This document shows positions 35,286 to 46,502 of a stretch of DNA of 64,000 nucleotides, piece by piece. The position numbers and the translations under genes were made by a program. Positions within the stretch are counted from its first letter, which is position 1. Every line of letters begins with the position of its first letter. This DNA comes from Melampsora larici-populina 98AG31. Lineage: Eukaryota > Basidiomycota > Pucciniomycetes > Pucciniales > Melampsoraceae. Under the pieces are notes generated by a model. It did no database searches. It was given only the letters and a program-made list of their open reading frames with translations, and was not told where the DNA came from. Where the stretch lies: the NCBI RefSeq assembly GCF_000204055.1, contig NW_006768869.1:22068-86067 (forward strand), written 5' to 3'.

Positions 35286-36473
35286 ACGGAATGCGAGGTG
35301 TGTCAAAGTGACAATTCGATTTTCAAAAATTGAAATTTCAGAATCCCCGGGTCAGAAATTGATAAAACTGGAATAAACATCAGATTTAACCCCAATACTG
35401 GTCTGAAACCGCCTGTATTGGGGATAAAACCTATCTTTCTGCCAATTTTCACAATTTCCAGACCACAACTCAAATATTGACCACTGACTTGGCACTTTGG
35501 CACAAATAATACATGAAAATTTCAAGAAATCGATTTTCATCATGTCAAACTTCACATATGTATAAAACAACAAAACCCAATACCTAACCGTACCACAAGT
35601 TCACCTTTTGGGTAAATGCACACCCATCAAAACCTAATGTGATCATTAATAAGATCCCTACCGAGTCAACCATAGAGAAAATTTACAACCAATCACTATC
35701 AGCTTTCACCTATTCCACAAAGTCTATATCCCTGGGACCGGGATAGACGAAAGCCCCGGTCCCAGGGCTTGTCTTTCTCTCCAGTCAATCGACTGGAGAG
35801 AGCCACCTAAGCCTAGGTGGTCCTAGTCTTTGATATAGAGCACGATCGACTGAGAGAGGAAGTCCTGGGACACCTAACCTTAGGCTCCAGCCCTGGAGAG
35901 CCATCCCTCCTGTCGATCGACTGGAGGGATGGGCCACCTAAGCCTAAGTGGCCCTAGGCTGTGTTCTCCAGTCGATCGACTGGAGAACCAGCCCTGGGAC
36001 GGGGATAGACTAAAGCCCCGGTCCCAGGGATATAGACTTTGTGGAACAGGTGAAAGCTGATAGTGATTGGTTGTAAATTTTCTCTATGGTTGACTCGGTA
36101 GGGATCTTAGTAATGATCACATTAGGTTTTGATGGGTGTGCATTTACCCAAAAGGTGAACTTGTGGTACGGTTAGGTATTGGGTTTTGTTGTTTTATACA
36201 TATGTGAAGTTTGACATGATGAAAATCGATTTCTTGAAATTTTCATGTATTATTTGTGCCAAAGTGCCAAGTCAGTGGTTGATATTTCAGTTGTGGTCTG
36301 GAAATTGTGAAAACTGGCAGAAAGATAGGTTTTATCCCCAATACAGGCGGTTTCAGACCAGTATTGGGATTAAATCTGATGTTTATTCCAGTTTTGTCAA
36401 TTTCTGACCCGGGGATTCTGAAATTTCAATTTTGAAATTTCAAGTTGTCACTTTGGCACATGTCGCATTCCGT
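35286..36473. mobile_element. Foldback (long inverted repeat) element, 1188 bp, 8-bp target duplication
   Basis: Terminus ACGGAATGCGAGGTGTGTCA at 35286; the complement ends at 36473. ACATACTT flanks both sides (35278-35285 and 36474-36481). The two arms (about 450 bp each) are near-identical complements, so the element folds on itself. The centre (about 35731-36030) is made of GC-rich hairpins. No transposase. The same termini bound the 38563-45443 element, so the two form one family. Superfamily unknown; 8 bp fits hAT, P or KDZ. Confidence 0.88.
35731..36030. repeat. Central hairpin cluster of the foldback element (hairpin array B)
   Basis: Contains CTCCAGTCGATCGACTGGAG (exact palindrome near 35967), a variant with CTGTCGATCGACTGGAGGGA, GCCACCTAAGCCTAGGTGGT, and CCCCGGTCCCAGGG with its complement at the far end. 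The styles (CACCTA/TAGGTG, CCCCGG) are shared with arrays at 1-715 and 41815-42790, while the GTCGATCGAC core is specific to this one. Confidence 0.85.
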
Positions 36474-36481
36474 ACATACTT

Positions 36482-38554
36482 ATAAATAGAAAGAGTTCAA
36501 GATGTGAACAAAGAAGATATTGAAAGTTTGAAATACAATTTTTAGCCATTCACAACACTATGATTATGTCAAGACCAGGGAAAGACCAACAAACAGATAA
36601 ATGAAAAGACAGAAAGAAAACAATTGAGAGAGGATAGAAGTGTACAACTGCAAGAAAAGAACTACAATTTGCAAACACAAAAATTTTAATGAAGAAGGGT
36701 TTTGAGATTTGTAATGGAATCAATGTATCTCTCAAAATAAAATCCCTTCTTTGAGACCAACATAATCTGAACCATCATAAAATTTGACTTGTACTTCATA
36801 ACTTGCTCAGAGAACCTGAAAGAATTAAGTTGATGAGCTTGAACTTGAGTTTGAGTTTGTTAATTAATCTATTTGGATCTGGATGTTGTGATCTGCTTGG
36901 TGATGGTTTGTTAACTGAAGTTTTTGGACTATTTGATTGTGTATATAATTAAATCAATTGACTCATCTTTGATGAGTATGAGTTGGAGGCTTGCCTTTTT
37001 GCTTGACTATCTTTAGCTGTTGGTTTCTTTGAGGACGGGCAGATTATTATGGACCTGGTGTCTTTCTTACATTGAACTCCATTTAAATGTAGATTTACAT
37101 TATTGCTGTGTGATTGGGTTGTTGAATGTTTCTGATGGTCAAACAAATAACAGAATTGGTTTCAAAGTTTGTTTTCAAAAGCTAAAATTGGAAAAAGAAC
37201 TTACCTGAGTGCAAGACTTAGGTACAGCATCTTTGACAACTCAATTGTTTCCTTTCACTGTTCAATTAAAGATTAGTCTTTTCATCAAAAATAAATCAGC
37301 TGAAGATGTATCTGGATCCACAAAAAGATTTACATGATTCTTTCAATGAGTACTAACAGAAGTTCCTCTTCCTAATGGCACAAGAGATTTAAGTTTGAGG
37401 TTTTTCATGTGTCTTTTCTAATTCTCTTTGAAATCTCAAGAGTTTTATTGACATTAATTTTTTAGCATTATTTAATTCTTGATTGATTTGTTGGTATCTT
37501 TGACTTGAGATATATAATCCTTCTTGGTATAGAGATATCACATCTGTTTCCGATTTTGAAAGGAGACTTTTGATGTGTTTTCTTTTGATTGTTCAAGTAG
37601 CTTTATGCAATTGTGGGTTTTGAAATTGGATCCATTGATTCCTGTATGATTTCATGATATGGTGGGATTAATACTTTTGGTATTTTGTTATAAGTAGATT
37701 TGTTTTCTTCAGAGCACATCCTTTGAAGGAAACAATCATACAAAGTAAATTCATTGGGATCCAAGAGATGAATCATTCAGTAAGTCAGTATCCTAGTCTG
37801 CAACTTTGAGGTGTACAAGTTTTCAGATAGCTTAGGTTCATTGAGGTTTCACCTGACTCCTGAGTGGAAGAGACAAAGATTTTGAAAGCACTTTCTTGGG
37901 TAAGCTGCACTAAACCCCTCTTTTGAGAGCAGAAGTGGCTGCATCAGAGAAGGTGGTTAGTTGAGTTCATTTCTTAATCTTTCTTCCATCAAACTCTGAC
38001 CAATCTACCCTTCTTGATGTCAATAACATATCAAGATGTGCTCCGGAACCAAATATCCGACGGATACTCAACGGAGCAGCCGTCAGATTTGGATGTTGGA
38101 AAGGCCTTCAATATTATCCGGGTCCGGATAATTCGTTGGTTCGGATGTCAGATGGCCCAAACATTCCAGATACCGCAGTTCAAGTGTGTTGTCACAGCCC
38201 CGGACCCGGTTTTTGGGCCGGATATACAACAGAGCATCATGGACACAGCTTCAGTTGCTTATTCAGAGTGGCTTTATTGTTTCAGGATAATACAGAAATG
38301 CAATAACCACCCATCAGTCTCAATGTGCAAGTAGGCACAGAAAAGATGCAACACCCTTGCGTCAGGTTGTGGGTGCGGCACAAGAAACATGCCAATAAAT
38401 CAGGGTTGGTGCGCCTTTTCAAAAACCACACCAAATCTTAGGAGTTCTATGTCCTGTGAACTGGCACCAATATTGAAGCTTGGAGACTTGTTGTGAGCTT
38501 TGATGAGAGCTCCTTTTAGCTTTTCTCTCCTTTAACAGGCAACTTTGCTGTGGT
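36482..38554. other. Region without recognisable genes
   Basis: AT-rich, no convincing coding stretch. Near 38030-38240 CCGG-rich words (ATCCGGACCCG, GGGTCCGGAT) cluster within a 106-codon open frame that matches no family I know. Confidence 0.35.
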
Positions 38555-39099
38555 AGATAATTACGGAATGCGAGATGTGTCAAGGTGACAATGCAAAAAT
38601 CAAAAAACAAAAATCACAATTCCCGGGTGCGAAAATCAAAAATCAAAGACAAAACTACAGAAAATACTCAAATACAGGGCAAAAACCCCTGTACTGGAGT
38701 AAAAGTCATGGCAGAAACCCCTTTCAGACCAGGTTACGGCCCAAATTTCAGTAGATTTACAACTTGAAACTCAACATTTGTCACCCCATTGTCGCATTGA
38801 CACAAAAAGTACCAGGAAAGCCACAAAAGAGGAAATCAAAATTCAAAAAACAAAAAAACAAAAGTTGAAAATCAAGAAAAAAATGTCGATAATCAAAAAA
38901 CGACAATTAACAAACCATAAACAAGGACCCCAAAGATGAAAACTTCACATTAGATGATGGAAAGTGTACAAACCACCTCTCGACCTCTCTACCTCTCAAC
39001 CAATCACACAACCCACACACCATCACCAATCATCTTAGTCATTCTTCCAACTTTTGTCATAGTCACCACCCATCCACTTGTTCAACAAAACCTACACTA

Positions 39100-39520
39100 C
39101 ACTGAACTTCTTTGATCGTCTCCACTCTTCTTCATCCTTATTTGATTGTCTTCACTCTTCTTCATCCTTCTTTGACCGTCTTCACCCTTCTTCAATCTTT
39201 TTGGATTGGCTTCAATCCTCTGTAATCTTCTTTTACCAGCGTCAATCTTCCTTAGTATTCTTCAATCGGCTTCAATCTTATGTAATCTTCTTTGATCGTC
39301 TTCACTCTTCTTCATCCTTCTTTGATCGGCTTCAATCTTCTTGAGTATTCTTCGATCGGCTTCAATCTTCTTGAGTATTCTTCAATCGGCTTCAATCTTC
39401 TTGAGTATTCTTCGATCAGCTTCAATCTTCTTCTTTAGTATTCTTCAATTGGCTTCAATTGGCTTCAATCTTCTTCAATCTTCTTTGATTGCCTTCCATC
39501 TTATTTGATCAGCTTCAATC
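39100..39520. repeat. Left subterminal minisatellite, CTTCAATCTTCTTGAGTATT-type units
   Basis: Degenerate 28-30-bp units such as TTCTTCGATCGGCTTCAATC repeat about fourteen times. They mirror the 44590-44960 block in complement (shared word TCTTCTTTGA). The open frames through it are a by-product of the repeat. Confidence 0.8.
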
Positions 39521-39560
39521 TTCTATGTTTTTTTTTCTCAGAGCTTTGTCTTTCAACATC

Positions 39561-39960
39561 ATGAACCGTCCCAATTGTCCCTTGTGTCAAAATACTCTCC
39601 GTCAAGGCAGACAGCAAATATGTGAACCGTGCCTTGAAAACATCAATGCGGACCAAAACAAAATAGTTCCTCAATCTTCTCAACCCCGTCAGGCCCAACC
39701 CAATCTTCCCAACCCCGCCCTGCCAACCTCAAGGTCATCAATGCCAAAGCAGTGCTACAACAGAATGTGCTTATATCCTGGAAGAAGTACTTGACATTAC
39801 ACAATACCGCAAGTATACCAGCAATCACAACTTTGAACTCTGTGATTCTGATATTCCTTTGGTCAATGAGGTGATGCAAGGTCTCAGTCATTGGTCTCAT
39901 AAACACTATGACGGAAGAATAAAGGTTGCGGATCTTCAGGGGGTGGGTTTGGTATTGACA
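39561..39960 (+). pseudogene. Alpha-kinase fragment with N-terminal zinc ribbon, internally deleted
   Basis: ATG at 39561 opens MNRPNCPLCQNTLRQGRQQI then CEPC, a likely four-Cys zinc ribbon. From about 39750, in a different frame, the sequence matches the kinase at 13534-14423: EVLDITQYRKYTSNHNFEL, NEVMQGLSHWSHKHYDG and VADLQGVGLVLT. It stops abruptly at 39960, where antisense dioxygenase sequence begins. The ATP-binding lobe and zinc tail are missing, so it cannot be an active kinase. Confidence 0.75.
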
Positions 39961-40137
39961 GTCACAGTCCTCTGGCAAGCCAAACCGGCCTTTGATTTTT
40001 GCTTTGATTCTTTGACTGACATGTTCTCTTCCAACATCCCGGACTGGATCCCGTTGGGCATTGTGTTGTTGAGCCTTCTTCCGCTTTTGGTACTTGACCA
40101 ACTTTTGCTTGCAGAGGTCTGATACTGGTTTTGGCAT
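39961..40137 (-). pseudogene. Tet-like dioxygenase copy 4, N-terminal fragment
   Basis: From the ATG at 40137 it reads MPKPVSDLCKQKLVKYQKRK and DRFGLPEDCD-like sequence, almost the same as copy 1, for about 59 codons. At 39960 it runs into the antisense kinase fragment. The whole catalytic domain is absent. The upstream DNA (40137-41210) matches 10659-11758 in inverted orientation. Confidence 0.8.
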
Positions 40138-41210
40138 CTACGGAAAAAAACATTGTTTTGATTAGTGGTATGTTCAACACTTCAAGATTTTGGAATTTGT
40201 GTGGGGATGCCGTGAAATAATGATCAAAGTGAATAAACATTGAGTGATTGAATATTTGATGGATTGAATGTTTGATTTGGGAAATGAATCAATGTGAGAT
40301 TTTATGAATGATTGATTTATTGAATGAGTATTGAGTAATTTCTTGAGGATTGAAATCAGGAAGCACCGAGATACATTTAGCAAAGGGTTAGGCTGGTATT
40401 TGGGGGTCCCCTCGGTCACTTGCCCTGCCCTTCACAAGACATAAGCATCTCTGCATGTATCTCAAGTACTTCCGTCTTCCATGAGTCAATGTGAATAACC
40501 TTGAGCTGTAAATCTTTGGATATAAGTGAATTTGCATATGTGAATAATTGTTTGAAGGAATGATTGATAAAGTAATTTCTTGAGGAGTTAAATCAGGAAG
40601 CACTGAGTTACATTTAGCAAAGGGTTAGGCTGGTAGTTGGGGGTCCCCTCGGTCACTTGCCCTGCCCTTCACGAGACATAAACATCTCTGCATGTATCTC
40701 AAGTACTTCCGTCTTCAATGATTGTTGGTGAGTAAATCATGAGTGGTAAATGTTTTGAATTATATGAGTCTTCTTTTGCGATGAATTGAACAGATGTTTG
40801 AGAAATATTGATTGATTTATTAATCTACATTCAATTATTATCGGCTTCTTGTGGATTCTTCAAGGTTCTATTTCTTCTTGAGGATATAATATTTGTTCTT
40901 ATATGTTCTGTCTTCATCATGTTGAAGTGTAAGGAAGTAATGGGAAGACAAAGGAAGGAGCAAGATTACCTTGGTTGATTCAACAAATTGAAGGAAGCGG
41001 ACAGTATGGTTTTCAGTAATAAGATCAGCAGAATCAGAGAACAAAGGACTGGTTAAATGCTTGCACTCGAATGGTGGCTGAGTTGTGGTCAGCCATCACA
41101 CTGTGTATACACATGTAGCCTTACACATTACAGTTGATATGTCTACATATCTAACATATAAACATATGGTTCACACAAAAGTTGCCCCACCAAAAGATTC
41201 ATCACTCTTT
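40138..41210. repeat. Inverted copy of the 10659-11758 flank
   Basis: Complementary to 10659-11758, including two copies of the GGGGTCCCCTCGGTCACTTG block (about 40405 and 40645). The 75-bp tandem duplication of the other copy is not present as such. Confidence 0.75.
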
Positions 41211-41814
41211 GAAGGGAAAATCCCCAATTGGTTTTATAGCTTCTGTGATCAATCTTTCAATAATTTTATTTGTGAAGAAAAAAATTAGATTTGTAATACT
41301 GAAGTTCTATAGTCTCCAGACGTACCGTTGAGTTTTTTGGCAAAAAATATCAAGTCACATCAGGATAAGAAAGTTTGGTCAGTGAGAATTTTTCAAATAG
41401 AGATAACTGTCATATAGGTTTAACACTCAAATTGTGGTCGTATAAAACAAGTGACTTACCTTTTATAGAATCATGTATATTGTCAAGTGCACTGTACAAA
41501 ACAACCAAGTCAGTCTTATGATAAAAATGTATGAGAGTGATAGTATAGATAATATAAAATGATTTACCAATGAGCTGAAGGTGTAGAAGTATCTTTTGAT
41601 TTTCAAAACACATCATGATTTTCATCTTCTAGCCAACCTAATGAAAACCAATTCATCAGAAAAAAGAACTTTGACATATATAAGAAAAACTTAAGAAATT
41701 GGATAATTTAATCCTTAATAGAACTAACATCTACAGTTCGATAATGTAAATATTCTGCTGTATTTACATTTCTTTCTCCTTTTTAGCATTCCAAATCATA
41801 ATATAAAAAAATCG
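41211..41814. other. AT-rich spacer, no gene
   Basis: No coding signal or repeat recognised between the inverted copy and hairpin array C. Confidence 0.35.
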
Positions 41815-42790
41815 CCTCACCATTGCATGATCACCCGGTGATTGTGCAATGGAAGAAATACCCAACCGCTAGGAGGATAGCCACACCACCTAGCGGTTAG
41901 GTGGTCCAGCCACCGCAGGACCACCGGGTGATTGTGCAATGGCACACCAGACCGGGGCCCCGGCCTTCATCTCACAATCACTTGGTGATTGTGCAATGAA
42001 GAGACCACTTACCTGCTAGGAGGTCTACCTTTAAAAGGTAGACCACCTAGGATTTAGGTGGTCTAGCAGCTGCCACCCACCGCACAATCACTCGGTGATC
42101 GTACAGTGGAGGAACACCAGACCGGGGCCTAGATTTGGCTACTAGGCCCCAGCCTTCATCGCACGATCACCAAGTGATCGTGTGATGAAGAGACCACCTA
42201 GCAGTTAGGTGGTCCAGGAACTGACCTGGCCACCTAACTGCTAGGTTCTCTACCTTTAAAAGGTAGACCACCTAAGATTTAGGTGGTCTAGCCAGCTGCC
42301 ACCCACCGCACGATCACTTGGTGATCGTGCGGTCGGTGGAACACCAGACCAGGGCCTAGATTTTGCTACTAGGCCCCAGCCTTCATCGCACAATCACTTG
42401 GTGATCGTGCGATGAAGAGACCACCTAGGATTTAGGTGGTCTAGCCAGCTGCCACCCACCACACGATCACTCAGTGATCGTGCGGTGGAGGAACACCAGA
42501 CCGGGGCCTAGTAGCAAAATTCAGGCCCCAGCCTTCTCAGTTCCTGGACCACCTAGTAGCCAGATCTAGGCCCCGGTCTGGTGTTCCTCCACCGTACGAT
42601 CACCGAGTGATCGTGCGGTGGGTGGCAGCTGCTAGACCACCTAAATCCTAGGTGGTCTACCTTTTAAAGGTAGACCACCTAGCAGGTAGGTGGTCTCTTC
42701 ATCGCACAATCACTTGGTGATCGTGCGATGAAGGCTGGGGCCAAGAAATCACGTCTGGGCCCCAGTAGTGCCTATTTTCCCAATCGAATT
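41815..42790. repeat. Hairpin array C, nested palindromes
   Basis: About ten copies of the GATCAC/GTGATC palindrome seen in array A lie near 41818, 41908, 41970, 42079, 42158, 42305, 42384, 42458, 42591 and 42700. Between them are GACCACCTAGGATTTAGGTG-type stems, CTACCTTTAAAAGGTAG stems, and an ACCAGACCGGGGCCTAG / CTAGGCCCCAGCC block. Two direct copies of about 226 bp are visible (42079, 42305). The part 42430-42660 is itself a large inverted repeat enclosing smaller ones. Confidence 0.9.
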
Positions 42791-43338
42791 CAAGCTCCTT
42801 ATCGATATCCTTCCTGATCTTGATATTTAGAGAACCTATTTTTCCTTGCCTTTCATTCCTCCAAGTCTTCACTCACTCGCAATCAATTGAGCTTAAGGCA
42901 AATCCCAAATGCCACATTGATTGAATTTCCAATTTTTGAATTTAGGTTGGTTTTATATCAAAGTAAGTGGATTTCATTTTGATTATTCTTCTTGGAACTT
43001 CTTAATTCTTAATTCTTGAACGTTTGGACGATCAATTCTGAAGTAAGACTAAAGTAAAATGATATCTCTTTTCTTTTCTTTTAGTCATTGTTATCAAATA
43101 AAGTCTTACAACCTCAGAGTGGAAGTTACGCACCTGTGCGTTAGCAACATATTTTGATCTCATCCTTCACCCAAAAAATAATGAAGTGACGTTTTTGAAA
43201 AATACAATCGTAGACAAGGCTAGTAGTAGTCGATCAAAAATGTAAGTTTTATTTTCACCAAGCTTCATCCCTCAATATAATACCTCATTGAAAAACCAAT
43301 TCCACATCTCATTGATTTTTGTTCGGTTTACTTTACAG

Positions 43339-43860
43339 TTGGAGATGATGCAGTTCTACAACTATGGAAACATGAAAATGGGTATATAATTAATAAAGCT
43401 ACTAACCTTTGTTTAGATTATGAACATGGAAATTATAAACAATTAGGATATGTAATACCTTTTGTTTTTCCTTTTTCAACTTTACTTCTTTTATAATCAC
43501 TGATGAGTTTCTTATGATCATATTTTTGGGACGGTTCATGTTTTTAGTGCTATACATAGTAAGCCTTCCATCCCGTAAAATAAAAATATCATGTTCATTA
43601 CGATCATTTATATTTTGCTTACCTTGGATTTGGTTACAATATTTGAACTTTAACTACATTATCATAGTCTGTCAATGGCATAGAAAAGTAGGAAAAGATG
43701 CACACAATCAAGTAAGCAATCAGAATTTCTAAACTGTTAACCAAGCTTTCCTACAAAACCTAAACAACTCGTCAATTTTTTCTTTACTTAGAAATGGCTT
43801 TATCGTACTCATAATTTAATTGCATGTGTAGACGACATCAACCGAGTCTTAGACATCAAA
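43339..43860 (+). pseudogene. Ricin-B-type (QxW beta-trefoil) lectin-like fragments
   Basis: Three short coding-like stretches sit between good splice signals: 43339-43451 (VLQLWKHENGYIINKATNLC then LDYE), 43668-43711 (QWHRKVGKDAHNQ) and 43792-43860 (KWLYRTHNLIACVDDINRVL). The QLW and NQ-KW sites and the G-x-I-x-N ... CLD pattern fit carbohydrate-binding QxW repeats. The phase between the first two stretches does not match, and no start or full trefoil is found. It is a fragment, and the lectin assignment is tentative. Confidence 0.4.
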
Positions 43861-44340
43861 GTAAGTACAAAGAGAATCATGTATCGTCGATTTTTGTGTC
43901 AATCATCTTACTTAATCTTGTCGGCCATTCTAGAGTCCATAAATGGTTTGACCAATCTCTAAAAACCCCAAAAAAGCCACAGCACATCGATGAAGACGGC
44001 TCTACCAAGTCCTGTGTGAAAGATCAAATATCAATTCAAACAGTTGAAATCTTGTCATCAATTTTTCAAATGTCAGAGAATACATGAAAACTCATGTTCA
44101 CAATTACAAGTTTGAAGGATGTTTAAAACTTGTTTCGCTTGACCTAGTGTAGTAGCTATGATTTCAAAGAGATGAGAGTCAGTGGATTAGAAATAAAGTC
44201 ACATAAGAATAAAAATACTAACATTGACCAGATGCATTAGGGACTTTAGATGAACCAAAGTCAATGAGTAAAGTAAGTCCCTCTACACCAGGTGGCATCA
44301 AATCAATAGTCCTTTCAAGACACCAGACAACAAATTTAAT

Positions 44341-44586
44341 TTGTTTGAAGGCAAATCAAGAGTCTCAATCATCAAAAATTGTCAAGGAATTCTGGACACA
44401 CTCAGAAAGTTACTAAGATATTTTATGCTGAGGCGGACAAAAGCAAGCCACCTACAAGATTTACCTCCTATATACCATGAGACCATTTTATTGGATATAC
44501 ATCCCCAATTCAAACAAGTATATCAGCAACATTACCAAAGATTTATTCAGGAATTCGGTAGGGACTCTCAAATCCAACATAAATGA
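44341..44586 (+). pseudogene. SNF2-family helicase fragment
   Basis: LRKLLRYFMLRRTKASHLQD followed by LPPIYHETILLDIHPQFKQV and YQQHYQRF is the end of the SNF2 ATPase N-lobe (LRRTK ... LP ... Y). There is no ATG, Walker motif or C-lobe. It is a captured or inserted piece of a chromatin-remodelling or repair helicase gene. Confidence 0.65.
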
Positions 44587-44589
44587 TTT

Positions 44590-44960
44590 GATGAGGATTG
44601 CAGAAGATTGAGGACAGTCAAAGAAGATTAAGGGCGGTGGACAAAGAATACAAACAAAGAAGAAGATTGAGGATGGTTGACAACAAAACTAGAAGATCAA
44701 GGATGGTTTACAAAGAAAGAAGAAGATTGAGGATGGATGACAAAGATTGAAGAAGATCAAGGATGGTTGACAAAGATTGAGGAAGATCGAGGACGGTTGA
44801 CAAAGATTGAGGAAGACCGAGGACGGTTGACAAAGAAAAAAGAAGATCGAGGACAGTTGACAAAGATTGAGGAAGATCAAGGACGGTTGACAAAGATTGA
44901 GGAAGATCGAGGACGGTTGACAAAGATTGAGGAAGATCGAAGACAATCAAAGAGGATTGA
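44590..44960. repeat. Right subterminal minisatellite, GAGGACGGTTGACAAAGATT units
   Basis: Roughly eleven units of 27-33 bp with consensus GAAGATCGAGGACGGTTGAC-AAAGATTGAG. Complement words (TCAATCTTC, TCTTTGAC) match the left block at 39100-39520. Open frames in both directions follow the repeat. Confidence 0.85.
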
Positions 44961-46067
44961 TGATGATGAAAGAGGTTTTGGAGGAGAGCAAAACAGGAAG
45001 CAGGTACTTTGAAGCTCTTGAGACAGATGGTAGAATGTCTCTGGTTGGAGCTGTTGATACCTGTGAGACCGAGCTTGTAGCTAGTTGGCCAAAATGTGGT
45101 TTTTGGCTGCAGTAGAATCTAACATTGGTGTTTGAATTGTACAGTTTGAGAAATGTATTTTTTGGTTTTTGGTTTTCGATTTTTGGTTTTTTGATTTTTT
45201 GGTTTTTGGTGTTGCTGGTACTTTTTGTCGAAAGGTGACAATGCAATGAAAACGGTGTTGACTACTGGAAATTTGGGCAAAAAGGGATTTCTGCCATGAC
45301 TTTTACCCCAGTACAGGGGTTTTATCCCTGTATTTGAGTATTTTCTGTAGTTTTGTCTTTGATTTTTGAATTTTGCACCCGGGAATTGTGATTTTTGATT
45401 TTTGAAATTTCGCATTGTCACTTTGGAACGTCTCGCATTCCGTAGATAATTCTAGAAATACAAACATAGATAGAATAAATAACAACACAAAAACAAAATT
45501 CTGGCTCTCAGTATTTTTTTGTCAGAAAACACGCCTTGACACACCCACAACCTGACCCTTGAGGCCAAAGGATCACTGCAGTGTATGTGGTGTAAGACAA
45601 TCTGGCCCTGGGGTGACATATACTTCCTGTGTCTACTTGTACAGCCATTTTAAAAATTACTGGCATATTTTTGGAACGTTTTGCCATTGCCAGATTTACA
45701 AAACCTTGATATCACTTACGGACTTAAGTCTATTTCCCTGGTGCGACTTGGACCAATGGACAGTAGATTTATCAATCTCAAAAGGCTTTTTTTGAGTCTT
45801 TGACCTCTGCATCAAATCTGGCAACAACCAAATGATCATAGAGTCTGCCAATACATCTTACAACATCTGTATGTATGTAGTTGTGCATAGAATGTTGCTT
45901 AACTGATGATTCAAGCCATTCATCAAGCGGGTAAATTATTCACACATCAACATGTGCAAGAGATGTTGACCAGTTTCACAGAGTACACGTGTGACTGCAA
46001 ATAAGCCACAGTCACTGTGGATGTGTGTGAGCTCTGTGACTTTGATCAATGGATGCCTCACATATTA

Positions 46068-46499
46068 GGGGCTGGGCAAAAAACCAACCAACCAGTTTCT
46101 GAATTCCATTGGGTTGTAATGTTATTTCAAGGAATGCTCAAAAACAATTGCTAAAACAATATTAAAGCCAACAAAAAACTGCTTGACTGCTTTGCTGGGC
46201 AAAAACATCATCAAAAGTGGACCAGTGAGAGGTGTTCTTGATCATTCCAAAGCCCATACAATTCAAAAAGAATCAGCAATTTGCCCCACTCAAGCCACAC
46301 AAACAACACCTTTCCATCTTTCACAAATCTATCCCAGGTACCACCTAGGAGGCTCTCAGAGCTCAGCGCGGACCCAAACATTGACTTTCAGTAACCTGGC
46401 AGGCAAAAAAATTGAAAAAGCTGCACACAGTCATTTTTGCCCATCTTCAACTTGCCTCTCAAACGCGCAAGACTGGTTGGTTGGCTTTTTGCCCAACCC
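46068..46499. mobile_element. Harbinger/Tourist-like MITE, 432 bp
   Basis: Left end GGGGCTGGGCAAAAAACCAA; complement of right end GGGTTGGGCAAAAAGCCAAC. Shared inverted stretch about 28 bp. TTA flanks both ends (46065-46067, 46500-46502), the 3-bp target typical of PIF/Harbinger. No coding capacity. Confidence 0.6.
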
Positions 46500-46502
46500 T
46501 TA

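Larger units (their letters stand above)
38563..45443. mobile_element. 6.9-kb composite element with ACGGAATGCG termini, 8-bp target duplication
   Basis: Left terminus ACGGAATGCGAGATGTGTCA at 38563; right end is its near complement at 45443. AGATAATT is repeated at 38555-38562 and 45444-45451. The inverted similarity runs about 200 bp. Inside are subterminal minisatellites at both ends (39100-39500, 44590-44960), a rearranged kinase/dioxygenase copy, hairpin array C, and lectin-like and SNF2-like fragments. I see no transposase, so it is probably mobilised in trans and has picked up host and TE pieces. Confidence 0.85.

Noticed and set aside
35352..36407. 73-codon frames in both arms of the foldback element
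   Set aside because: They are mirror images of one another due to the inverted repeat and show no family or start context.
10659..41210. One giant 30-kb element with these duplicated flanks as terminal repeats
   Set aside because: The right copy lies inside 38563-45443, which has its own exact target duplication crossing the supposed boundary, and no target duplication is found at 10655 or 41215.
44689..45012. Repetitive peptides on both strands
   Set aside because: By-products of the GACGGTTGACAAAG minisatellite.
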